From: Trichaptum fuscoviolaceum
Lineage: Eukaryota; Basidiomycota; Agaricomycetes; Hymenochaetales; Trichaptaceae
Direction of reading: 5' to 3'
DNA: 64,000 nucleotides
Assembly (NCBI GenBank): GCA_910574455.1
Contig: CAJSYZ010000008.1
Span: 682,001-746,000 of the forward strand
Part shown: in pieces, positions 9,507 through 18,613 of the stretch
Layout: every line of letters starts with the position of its first letter
Position numbering within the stretch: the first letter of the stretch is position 1
Notes under the pieces: model-generated
Seen by the model: the letters and a program-made list of their open reading frames with translations, nothing else
Database searches by the model: none
Told to the model about the DNA's origin: nothing
Translations under genes and position numbers: made by a program

Positions 9507-12500
9507 ATGTCGCAAACCCCTCATCAAAACCAGTCGGTGCCACGCCCGATTGGAGACCCATTTCACACCGCAGACACGCACGGTGACTTATTTGGAGCGT
9601 CTCCTTTGACAGCACTCTCTGATCTTCGTGCCACCGGACTTGCCACCCCTCCTCGACCAGCCACTCCTGCCAACCACTTGTCACCATTTGCAAGCTCGCC
9701 TAGGAATCCTTTTAGACCTATGGCACTCTTCCAGGAACCTTACGAGCCACGGGAGAAAATGCAAAGCCCGGTTGAACTCCAGATGCTCGAGGAGGATGGC
9801 TCTAATTTTATCAACTGGTTGTCGACTCTCCAAGTCTTTATGGAGTTTCAGCATGTCTTTGGCGTTGCTTCTGGTGCTGAACCTATTCCGGAGGACCCAA
9901 CTGCTAGAGCTAAATGGATAAATAAAGATCTTCTGGCTCGTGCTCAGTTCGCTCGCAATATTCCGATCTCTCTGTTCGGCCAACTCGATAAAACGAGCTC
10001 AGCTTCCATCTTAGCAGAATTAAAGTCACGGTTCTCCCAGCAACAAGACATGCGATATGCTATCACATGCAAACAATTGCGTGATAAACGCATCGGACCT
10101 ACTGAGCGCATGAGTGCGCATATAGCAGAAATGCGCAAACTGCGCTCCGCATTCCTCAATTCAGGAGGCACACTAAGTCCCATGGAGTGGCGCATGATTC
10201 TTGTCATGTCTCTAGCTCACGAATGGTCGCCCTATAAAGCTCAATTCGTCAACGTTCAAGATCCTGAACAGATTATCACCACTCTGATTCTCGAGGAACT
10301 ACGCATAGATGATGAACGCGGCATCAAGACTATTGCTGAAGTAAAAGAGACGGCACTTAAGTCGCAAGCCACAAGCTCCTCAAACTCCCGTTCCAGCTCT
10401 CGTTCCCGCTTTCGTTGCGAAAATTGCAACGTCCAAGGTCATACGAAAGATCGCTGTTATTATCCGGGAGGAGGAGGGACGCCACCAGCCACTTGGAAGC
10501 CACGTCAAGAGATTTTTGACAAGCTACAACGAGCGCAAGCACAAGTTCAAGCTCAACCGTCGGCTTCCATCACCAATACGACTGCGCATACAGCCAGCGT
10601 CGCATCCCAGATTTACACGAGCGCATCAATATCAGAAGCATTCAAAGGCTCTACTCACTATGCCTTCGTTTCGACCGCCTCATATTCTCCTTCGGAGGAT
10701 ATTTTCATTGTGGATTCTGGGGCAAGTTCCCATATGGTGTACGATGCTTCAATCTTGCACGACTATATGCAGTTTCAAGCTCCGCAGCATATATCCACGG
10801 CAAAGGTCGGCGAGCCTATCATGGCAATTGGACACGGATCGATCCGTGCTAAATTTGAATACCAAGGAGCAAATACTTCCGTCACCCTGATTAACGTGTT
10901 GCTCGTCCCTGATCTGGACGTCAATCTGCTATCTGTCAGTAAGCTCGTTGACGCGGGGATAAAGCTTAATTTCTCCACCGATCACTGCACATTTACAGCA
11001 GGCGATCATACGTTCGCTTCCGCGCAAAAGGACGGCTCGCTTTACAAGGCAACGTTATTCGTATACGATCATGATCATTCGAGTCTAGTCAGCTCATCAA
11101 TAACCGACATCACTCAAGATCTTACGCTGTGGCATAGACGTCTCGCCCATATCTCTGAGCGTTGTATCAAGTCGTTGGTTGATAATGAAACTGCCACTGG
11201 GATTCGGTTGAAAGGTCACAAGTCTGTCGGACTATGCGAACCATGCATTATGGGAAAACAACATGCGACACCCTCTCCATCAAGCAACTCATTTGCTAAT
11301 GCTGCCTTCGACATCATTCACTCGGATATTCAATATTTCATCTCTGAGTCGTTCAGCCATGCCAAATATGCTCTGACTCTTGTCGATGAACATACTCGTT
11401 ACACTTGGCTCTTCCCCATCAAGGAGAAGACTGGCGCTGCTGTTCTCGACATTTTTTCGACGTTTGACACAATGATTGAAACTCAACACTCTAGCCGAAT
11501 CAAGGCGCTTCACTCTGACAATGGGGGTGAATACACCAATTTGGCCTTAACTGAATATCTGAAGTCGCGTGGCATCGAGCAGAGGCTTATTGCTCCACAC
11601 CGACATGAAATGAACGGTCTGGCCGAACGCATGAATCGTTCGATAGCTGATGGAGTACGGTCCATGCTTCAAGACGCGCAACTTCCTCCTGTTTATTGGG
11701 CTCACGCTGCCACCTACTTCGTCGACATTAACAATCTAATGCCAAACGCTTCGTCCCCACCCGGCTCCACCCCTCACCAAATGATACACGGTCACAAACC
11801 GGACGTATCTCATCTGCGTGTGTTTGGCTGCCCGGCATACGTTCGAGTGCCACCGGATTTTCGTAAGAAGCTTGATCCCAAATCACGAAAAGGGATTTTT
11901 GTCGGCATTTACAATGATGCCGCCTACAAGATCATTATGCCCTCGCGCGAGATTATCAAATCCAAGGATGTCATATTCAATGAACTACGCAGCTCTCAAC
12001 CGCTCCCACCGACTATCGAACAACCTACCGAAGTCGTGCCACCCGCTGGTCTCGAACCTGTTTCAAACGAATCACTTGCTCAGCGCCGCCCTCGACGAGC
12101 AGATCACACCTCTTCCGACCGACGCGAGAGCATCCGTCAAGAGTCAGCCTACGAGTATATGGACAACCCCATGAGGGGGAGCGTTGCCAATGCTCGGCGC
12201 ATAGTGTCTGGGCACATCGTGCCACTCACGATGACCGAGGCACTCAAAGGCCCAGACGCCGCTAAGTGGCAAGAGGCCGGCCTCTATGAGCTTGGCATGC
12301 TGAAGAAGCATGACGTATGGGACGAGGTTCCTCGTCCGATCGACACTCATGTCATTAAGGGCAAATGGGTCTTCAACATAAAGCAAGACGGCGACTCACT
12401 TGTGTTCCGCGCTCGATGGGTTGCTCGAGGAGACTCTCAATTGCCTGATGAGTTCGGTGAACTCCACGCGAACACTGGTGATTTCAACATTGCACGCACT

Positions 12501-13787
12501 TTCTTCGCAATATGCGCTGCCGAAGGAGCTCAGCTATGTACCATTGATATCAAATCAGCGTACTTACATAGTCCTCTAGACCTCAGCAAGCCCATCTATG
12601 TCGAATACCCGACAGGGTTCTCTCCCTCGACTCCAGAGGCCGTCTGCGAGCTCAAGAAGGCGCTTTACGGTCTTAGACAAGGTGCTCGAGCCTGGCAAGA
12701 TGAGTTCTCGTCGACTCTTGGCCAAGCCGGCTACAAGCCACTCGTATCTGCGCCATCTGCATACAGACAGGCAGACGCTCTTGGTGAATGCCTGATTCAC
12801 ACACATGTTGATGATTGCAATGCCATTTGCTTCACTCCATCTAGCGCGTCAATCTCCCAAGTACAACGTTTCCAATCGGACATTGGGAAACACTATGATT
12901 TCTCCAAGAAGGATCTGTCAACTACCGCTCGGGTTCTAGGCTGGGATCTTACTTTCGACCCTCTTACGAGCACAATTAGAATCTCGGTGGCATCTAAGAT
13001 CGAGAACATTGCTCTAAAGTATGGCCTGCAAGATTCTAACCCTATTCAAACTCCAATGGCTGAGAACGCTCTCGCGACCTTCCACGATGATGATTCCAAA
13101 CCCTTTGACGATCCTCCCTTCCCCTATGCTCAAGCTGTTGGCGAACTTCTATGGCTTGCTATGAACGCTCGACCTGACATTGCTTTCGCGGTCATAAGTC
13201 TCACTCGATTCCTCAAAGCACCAAAATCCTCACACTGGTCTGCAGTCAAGCGCGTCATACGTTACCTTCTTGGTTCTAAGTCCCTTGCTCTCACTTATTC
13301 CAAGTCCGGCTCTTCGTCTACACGACCCGTGGGTTTCTGTGATTCCGATTGGGCCAGAGACCCCCAAGATCGCAAGTCGATCTCCGGTTTCGTCTTCATC
13401 TTTGCCGGAGCCGCTATCACTTGGAAAGTAAAACGGCAAACTGTTGTAGCTCTCTCAACTGCTGAAGCCGGATATCTGGCCGCGTCTCTTGCGACTCGAG
13501 AAGCAATATGGTTCCGTCAATTTTTTTCAGAAATTAATCGACCTTACGAACATCCTCTGCAATTATTTGGTGACAATCAAGCCGCGATTAAAATGAGCAG
13601 CAACCCTGTTTATCAAAACAAAACTAAACACATCGATATTGCTGCTCATCATCTTCGCAACGAATGCCACTCGAACCGCGTATCCCTTACGCATATACCT
13701 GGCACTTCAAACCCGGCCGACATTTTTACTAAGCCTCTCCCTCCCTCCCTTCATTCCAAATGTGTTTCTTTTCTTGGTCTCACTTGA
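9507..13787 (+). CDS. copia Gag-Pol polyprotein
   Basis: One uninterrupted 1,426-residue frame beginning 65 bases after the 5' LTR. Visible parts in order: a Gag region (about residues 80-260), a CCHC zinc knuckle CENCNVQGHTKDRC (about 304), an aspartic protease motif VDSGASSH (about 402), the integrase zinc-binding H..H/C..C part (LWHRRLAH at 541, CEPC at 577), and the integrase core with HSD (606), HSDNGGEY (669) and the Glu of GLAERMNR (about 706). The reverse transcriptase follows, with DIKSAYLHSPL (about 1013) and HVDD at 1100 in place of the common YVDD, and then RNase H with STAEAGYLA (1318) and DNQAAIKM (1355). It makes and integrates cDNA copies of the element. The domain order protease-integrase-RT-RNase H is the copia order. 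No stop or frameshift is seen. Confidence 0.97.
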   Translation: MSQTPHQNQSVPRPIGDPFHTADTHGDLFGASPLTALSDLRATGLATPPRPATPANHLSPFASSPRNPFRPMALFQEPYEPREKMQSPVELQMLEEDGSNFINWLSTLQVFMEFQHVFGVASGAEPIPEDPTARAKWINKDLLARAQFARNIPISLFGQLDKTSSASILAELKSRFSQQQDMRYAITCKQLRDKRIGPTERMSAHIAEMRKLRSAFLNSGGTLSPMEWRMILVMSLAHEWSPYKAQFVNVQDPEQIITTLILEELRIDDERGIKTIAEVKETALKSQATSSSNSRSSSRSRFRCENCNVQGHTKDRCYYPGGGGTPPATWKPRQEIFDKLQRAQAQVQAQPSASITNTTAHTASVASQIYTSASISEAFKGSTHYAFVSTASYSPSEDIFIVDSGASSHMVYDASILHDYMQFQAPQHISTAKVGEPIMAIGHGSIRAKFEYQGANTSVTLINVLLVPDLDVNLLSVSKLVDAGIKLNFSTDHCTFTAGDHTFASAQKDGSLYKATLFVYDHDHSSLVSSSITDITQDLTLWHRRLAHISERCIKSLVDNETATGIRLKGHKSVGLCEPCIMGKQHATPSPSSNSFANAAFDIIHSDIQYFISESFSHAKYALTLVDEHTRYTWLFPIKEKTGAAVLDIFSTFDTMIETQHSSRIKALHSDNGGEYTNLALTEYLKSRGIEQRLIAPHRHEMNGLAERMNRSIADGVRSMLQDAQLPPVYWAHAATYFVDINNLMPNASSPPGSTPHQMIHGHKPDVSHLRVFGCPAYVRVPPDFRKKLDPKSRKGIFVGIYNDAAYKIIMPSREIIKSKDVIFNELRSSQPLPPTIEQPTEVVPPAGLEPVSNESLAQRRPRRADHTSSDRRESIRQESAYEYMDNPMRGSVANARRIVSGHIVPLTMTEALKGPDAAKWQEAGLYELGMLKKHDVWDEVPRPIDTHVIKGKWVFNIKQDGDSLVFRARWVARGDSQLPDEFGELHANTGDFNIARTFFAICAAEGAQLCTIDIKSAYLHSPLDLSKPIYVEYPTGFSPSTPEAVCELKKALYGLRQGARAWQDEFSSTLGQAGYKPLVSAPSAYRQADALGECLIHTHVDDCNAICFTPSSASISQVQRFQSDIGKHYDFSKKDLSTTARVLGWDLTFDPLTSTIRISVASKIENIALKYGLQDSNPIQTPMAENALATFHDDDSKPFDDPPFPYAQAVGELLWLAMNARPDIAFAVISLTRFLKAPKSSHWSAVKRVIRYLLGSKSLALTYSKSGSSSTRPVGFCDSDWARDPQDRKSISGFVFIFAGAAITWKVKRQTVVALSTAEAGYLAASLATREAIWFRQFFSEINRPYEHPLQLFGDNQAAIKMSSNPVYQNKTKHIDIAAHHLRNECHSNRVSLTHIPGTSNPADIFTKPLPPSLHSKCVSFLGLT

Positions 13788-13870
13788 ATCATTTTTCCCC
13801 CACATTTCCTATACATTACGGTCATTACATCTCACATTTCCTATTCTTTCCAAACTCTTCGAACACTCGC

Positions 13871-13880
13871 TGAGGGGGAG
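13871..13880 (+). promoter_or_regulatory. copia polypurine tract
   Basis: TGAGGGGGAG lies directly before the 3' LTR, where plus-strand DNA synthesis of LTR elements is primed. The position and purine content are typical. Confidence 0.85.
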
Positions 13881-14138
13881 TGTTGAGGTGTATTATGCAG
13901 TTTCCTATTTCAGCTCATGTTTATGTAATCGTTTTGTATCAGACTGTTTCTCGCCCTTTTATTCGTCTCGAAACATGTCTGCCACCTCAGTTCTTTCTTA
14001 CACAAACTGAGGTGAGTACCATTATTGTTCACATATTATTCTCTTATTGATTGTAGAGTAGCTTGATATTTTAGGTACATACTCTACAATACGAGTTCTT
14101 TCTTACACGAACTGAGCTTGATATTTTAGAACTCAGCA
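13881..14138 (+). repeat. copia 3' LTR
   Basis: 258 bp, identical to the 5' LTR except A at 14004. Followed by the target duplication GTACT (14139-14143), after which the interrupted cargo gene resumes. Confidence 0.97.
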
Positions 14139-15629
14139 GTACTGGATGAGCCCGTTGAACGAGTAGCTGAGCGAAGCTGATTGACGGAGGCAGCTCGAGC
14201 TGTAGAAGAGTCAGCTTCTGGAGTGTCTGCTCGGCGAGGCGATGTCATCTGGCGCACAGAGACACGGGGTTTCTTCTTGCATGGCCGATTGTTCGCGGCA
14301 GGAGGGTCTTCGTTCTCCTTATCAGTGTCATCATCAACCTCGCCAACCTCGCTCGCCGCCCTTTTTTTGCCGGCATCCTTTCGACGCTTTCGCTGTTGCT
14401 GAGGAGCCCTTTCTCCGGAGGCTACAGCTGCTTCATGTCCTTCTCTAAGAGCCTCGATCTCTTCGTCGGATACTTCGCGCCAGAAACAGGTAGGCGGGTC
14501 CGCTCGAAGAGCTTCAAGGAGCTTGCGAAGGTCGCCCAAGTTGCCGCCTAGTTTTGAGGGACTCTTCATTGTCGGAAATGGCCAGCCATCGAGGATAATA
14601 GAGTACTTGAGAGCAATTTCACTGACGTAGTTATTGTAATTCATGCGTTTGCACGCTTCATCGGTGATTTGCTCTGTTTATAAATTAGACGAGAAATGAC
14701 AAAAAAAAGAGAGACCGAAACGTACTAAGTCCATCAAGTATCAACGTCGACGCGTCACTTGCAAGTTTATTCACCATTGCCTTATAGCTCTTCGCCGCAC
14801 CAGATGTCAACCCGCCCGCAATCGAATATCCTTCCAACTCGGTCGAAAGTTGCGCCAGGTCGTATTTTGCGACCATAGGGAAGAATTTTGTCGTTTCTTC
14901 GTCGGACGACCAAACGAGCGCGTTCAGGTTGAAAGATTGGTCCCCTCGGACCGTAATAACAACAGAGCGTGTATTACAGCGCGAGTGCAAGCCTTCAAGC
15001 TGGAAATATCATAAGCGATAGGTAAAACGAGACAAGATGGACAGAACTCACCAATGAGCCAACTTGATTCATCGTGTTCGTGGCATCTTTGACTTTTGAG
15101 CCCGGAGACACCCTTATACCTCTTGCAAAGGTGTCCTTCTCATCTTCGAATCTCTTGAGTAGGGAGGTCTTGTCCGCATTGGAGAGGAGATTATAGCCTG
15201 CGCGCAAATCTTCCTGTGTCTTCACGACGGAGGACTTCTCACCCACAGCCTTCTCTAATTAAGTAATCGTGGTGATCAGCCATCAATAGTAACCGTAAAA
15301 GACAATTCAAAGCTAAACTTCGCACCATTATTAGAAGCCTTCGTCTCGTAACTGCAGTAAGCGTGCCATGCAGTGTAATTAGGTTTTCCTTTCTTCACTA
15401 AAGTCCTACGGCTTCCTGCATGCAGACGCTGTAATATGCTCGAGGGTGTCTTTCCGTGCTTGCATGCAATAGTATAAGCCGCCTCCGCAATTCGTTCTTG
15501 AAATTCAACAATGTCTGCGGTAATGCTGTTGCGTGCCTTTGCCTGCGCTGCTGTTATAGATTTTCGTTCCGCGCTTGAGAGGGTTGCCCTTGGCCTACGA
15601 GCCTTGGGCTGAATACGAAAACGAGCCAT

Positions 15630-16141
15630 GTAGGAGTAAAGAGGACGATTTGTTGCTCGGGTAATATTTTCCTTAAATTTCCTTGAATTTGTATTCACAC
15701 GAAGTGACAGGAACAATGTGCATACATCCAGCTATCTAAAAATGCACACAAGCCAGAACGAAGGATGTGGCTTTGAACAACTTAACCAGGTCTTGCAACT
15801 GACATTCTCCAGCAGATAAGCTGTAATCACGCAGATCATTTGAGTCTCTGTTAATCAGCAGAGCAATTCTATTATCATACTAGTCGAAAAACAAAACTTG
15901 AAATTCCGAGAGAAACATATAATTGCGCATGTGCAAACTTGCACATGTTGACATCCTTAGACCACCTCCTGCTGCCACTCTTTCAGAGCTTTGCACTCCG
16001 AGCCAGCTACATTTGCCTTGGCTGTGTACAAGCATTGATATACAATGGCAAAACAAAGAGGAAGAGGATTTGATGGAAAACTATGGTCGTTATTGGCATC
16101 AGCTTGGGAGAAGATGCCGGAATCAAGAGGACTTACCACTC
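15630..16141. other. Intergenic region between cargo genes A and B
   Basis: About 510 bp inside the KDZ element, serving as the 3' region of gene A and the promoter side of gene B. A minus-strand open frame at 15957-16139 could be an extra 3' exon of gene A, but the TAG at 16142 ends that gene cleanly, so I do not call it. Confidence 0.4.
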
Positions 16142-17751
16142 CTATACAACTTTGACTCCATCGCTCTCATCATCTTCGGCCTCATCGTCGTCCAAGCTAC
16201 TCAAACTTCGTTCGTACGCGAGAACTATCTTGTAGTTTGAGTAGTCAATCTTGAGAGCATGTAATAAAGAACTTATCAATGAAGACGACCCATCGGGCGA
16301 GTCGGCAAAGAGAGTGTGGAATGCATGAAATTGAAGCTCCCAGCTGCTCTCGTTTATTGACCCGTTGAGAGTCTTGCGAATGTGGAGATTAATGTGGGGA
16401 GGCAAGACGGCTCTGAAGGCGTCAACCCAGAGTCCCGTGAAACCGCCAACACTTTCGCCTGTTTCCTTGATGATTTCCCTCGAGGCGGATGGGTTCGAGT
16501 TGAGCGGGTACATCAGTGATGGAAACATGCAACTCGGTTGCATTGTGGAAGGGAATGCCGGTAAGACGTGAATACGACTTCCACTGGAGATGACGGAGGA
16601 GTTTGTCGGAGTAGGAGTCAAACGGTGTAAGGGTTGACGGCGAGTGGGGGTACTGAATAGAGTGTCGGGACGTCGCCTTGATGAGCTTCTCTCATTACGA
16701 GGACTGCTCGAGTCAAGGTGCGGTAAACCAACAGACGGTTGCCTTGACGAAGATGGAGACACGATAGTTTGTGAGGCCATCTTGGATGGCGTTCGAGGGA
16801 GACGAATGTTCTGAGATAATTTTGAAGGCGATACAGGTGTCGATGGAAGGGTTCTATTGGAAATAGGCGGATAAGGTAGCGTTGACTGCACGGTAGAGCC
16901 ACGATTTGCTGGAGTGCTACAGAAGGCCACGGCTTTATTGATCATGTCCTGCAGCTCCGCTGGTGGAAAGACCGCTCGTGAGGCAACAAGACTGCTGTGA
17001 AATTTGTCGAGTATTCCATGAGGAATGACTGGGGCCGTTGGGCTCAACGCTCGCATTTCTGAGCCGCCTGTGTTGTCGTACGTGGCCTTCACCCTACGTA
17101 AACGGTCCGTTTTCGATCGCAGAACGATGGGCATTATTTTGTTCATAAAAACCCATGACATTAGTTCTGTCGGGTCCTTCAGGTCGGCCTTATGCATACG
17201 AAACATTGCGGGGGTGATGTACTGGTTAAAAAACGCGTTCGAGATTGAGAGCTGGAATCCTTTCTCAACTCGTCCATCGTAATGAAAAACGAGGGTCATA
17301 CCACCCGACACACGGTCAAGAGCAGTGCACTGCGTACAAGAATCAGGTTCATAATAAAAAAGGGAAGAAATCCATAACTCACAGCATCTGCGACGTCCTT
17401 CCGTACATCCTTCACAAGATATGAATCGTGCCAGTCCGGCAACGACAAAGTCGACCCTCCCTCCTCAACAGCCATAGCACTCTCTGAAATCCCCGACGTA
17501 ATGAAAGCGCGCGCCGCTGAACGCATGCGCGACTCCATGTCCGTATCCTCGAAGGTGCAATTTCCCAACACTTCCCCGAAGATGGACGACGGGAAGGGGA
17601 CCCAAGCGCAGAACGGATGGCCTCAATGCCATCCCAATCCAACTTGATCTGTGGGACGTTAACCTTTGAGGCTTTCTGTAAAAAGCAAGACATCAGATAT
17701 AGAGATTAACATTCAAATAAAGTTATGATAACTTACCTGTGGAGAAGACAT
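16142..17751 (-). pseudogene. KDZ cargo gene A, unknown function, with one frameshift
   Basis: Family not recognised. Exons on the minus strand: 17751-17737 (MSSPQ), 17675-17383 and 17329-16142, giving a protein of about 490 residues. Within exon 2 the frame changes at a C-run (about 17591-17603): …IEAIRSALGSP is in one frame and FPSSIFGEVLGNC… in the next. One extra C would restore it, so this is either a real 1-base deletion or a base-calling slip in a homopolymer. The N-terminal 250 residues look globular (GGMTLVFHYDGRVEKG; ELMSWVFMNKIMP). A Ser/Pro-rich linker follows, then a compact C-terminal part (ESWELQFHAFHTLF; YKIVLAYERSLSS) with an acidic tail. It is transcribed in the same direction as the transposase and gene B, and all three lie between the terminal repeats. 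Confidence 0.6.
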
Positions 17752-18613
17752 GATAGAGGTAAATTTAGAGGATTGACCGCAGTCAAGGACTGATCGACAC
17801 ACACATAACGCGCGTGTCTGATCAAGTTATATAAGCAATTGCCATTTTGGGGTGCATATACTCAGTTCCAAATCGTAGGTGTAAGTTGTACATTTGACAA
17901 AATCATTGACATTCTTGCTCATTAAATACTTTCAAGGGCATAATATTAGTCTGTGGTACATATAGAACAGTCCCAGATTTTTATAATAGAAGATGTACTG
18001 GAATTTTGTGTTTTAACTCACATTCAGAGTCATGTACTCACTCATGAGACTTTCAGCATACTCGGTATCGCTGAACTCATAAAACAGTGGTCCGAAGTCC
18101 TTTCGGTATGAAATCTAAATCAATGAGCAAAATGGATACAGACGAAGTTTCTGTAATAAATCTAATGCTTCACTGAAATCCAATCTAAGACAGCATTCGA
18201 GTTGTAGCATTCTGATATGCACTACGACTACTCCGAGTCAGTGCTCACATACTAACATGACAGTGATGGTTCTAATCTCAAATTCAGCAATGTAACTCTA
18301 GCTCAAATTAGCTTCAGAGAGACTAATAATGAGATACATCATATACAGAACATAGGAAATGCATGACAGAGCTTGAAAGAGTTGAGTCGAGTATGTTGAC
18401 ATTCACATGTACAACCGTGACTTCACATTGGACTTCACATTGGTACCTTCGACAATCATGCTTCTCTTCGACATCTTAAATAATACCACTTCTTCAAATA
18501 GCTAATCTACCTGTTCAACGCCTTCCCGGGTACATCGTAAGATTCTCGCAAATAGGCACAGTGAAGATGAATATATAATTCTATTATGAATCTATGGTAG
18601 TTATTATAGTACA
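17752..18613. other. Intergenic region between KDZ transposase and cargo gene A
   Basis: About 860 bp, AT-rich, no open frame of note. It is presumably the transposase 3' region and the promoter of gene A. The doubled motif CTTCACATTGGACTTCACATTGG occurs at about 18421-18443. Confidence 0.45.

Larger units (their letters stand above)
9184..14138 (+). mobile_element. Full-length Ty1/copia LTR retrotransposon
   Basis: 4,955 bp with two 258-bp LTRs (TGTTGAGG...CTCAGCA) that differ only at 9307 (G) versus 14004 (A). It is flanked by a perfect 5-bp target duplication GTACT (9179-9183 and 14139-14143). Primer-binding site, one uninterrupted Gag-Pol frame and a polypurine tract are all present. One LTR difference in 258 bases points to a recent insertion, and the element may still be competent. 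It sits in the sense opposite to the gene it interrupts. Confidence 0.97.
8818..15629 (-). pseudogene. KDZ cargo gene B, unknown function, split by copia
   Basis: I do not recognise the family. Exons, minus strand: 15629-15326, 15254-15052, 14999-14726, 14673-14139. The last exon is cut by the copia element. Removing copia and one GTACT copy makes the frame run on without a break (…GSSS then TNGIITPP…) from 14144 to the flank at 9178 and on to the stop at 8818. That would give a protein of roughly 560 residues. The N-terminal part is basic. A middle stretch (NYTAWHAYCSYE ... YNLLSNADKTSLLKRFEDE) faintly resembles an HMG-box-like fold. Next comes a conserved-looking globular part with ILDGWPFP. 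The tail is basic and Ser/Thr-rich, with RKRRKDAGKKR and KKKPR nuclear-localisation-like motifs. It is probably a nuclear protein. As it stands, copia truncates it. Confidence 0.65.
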
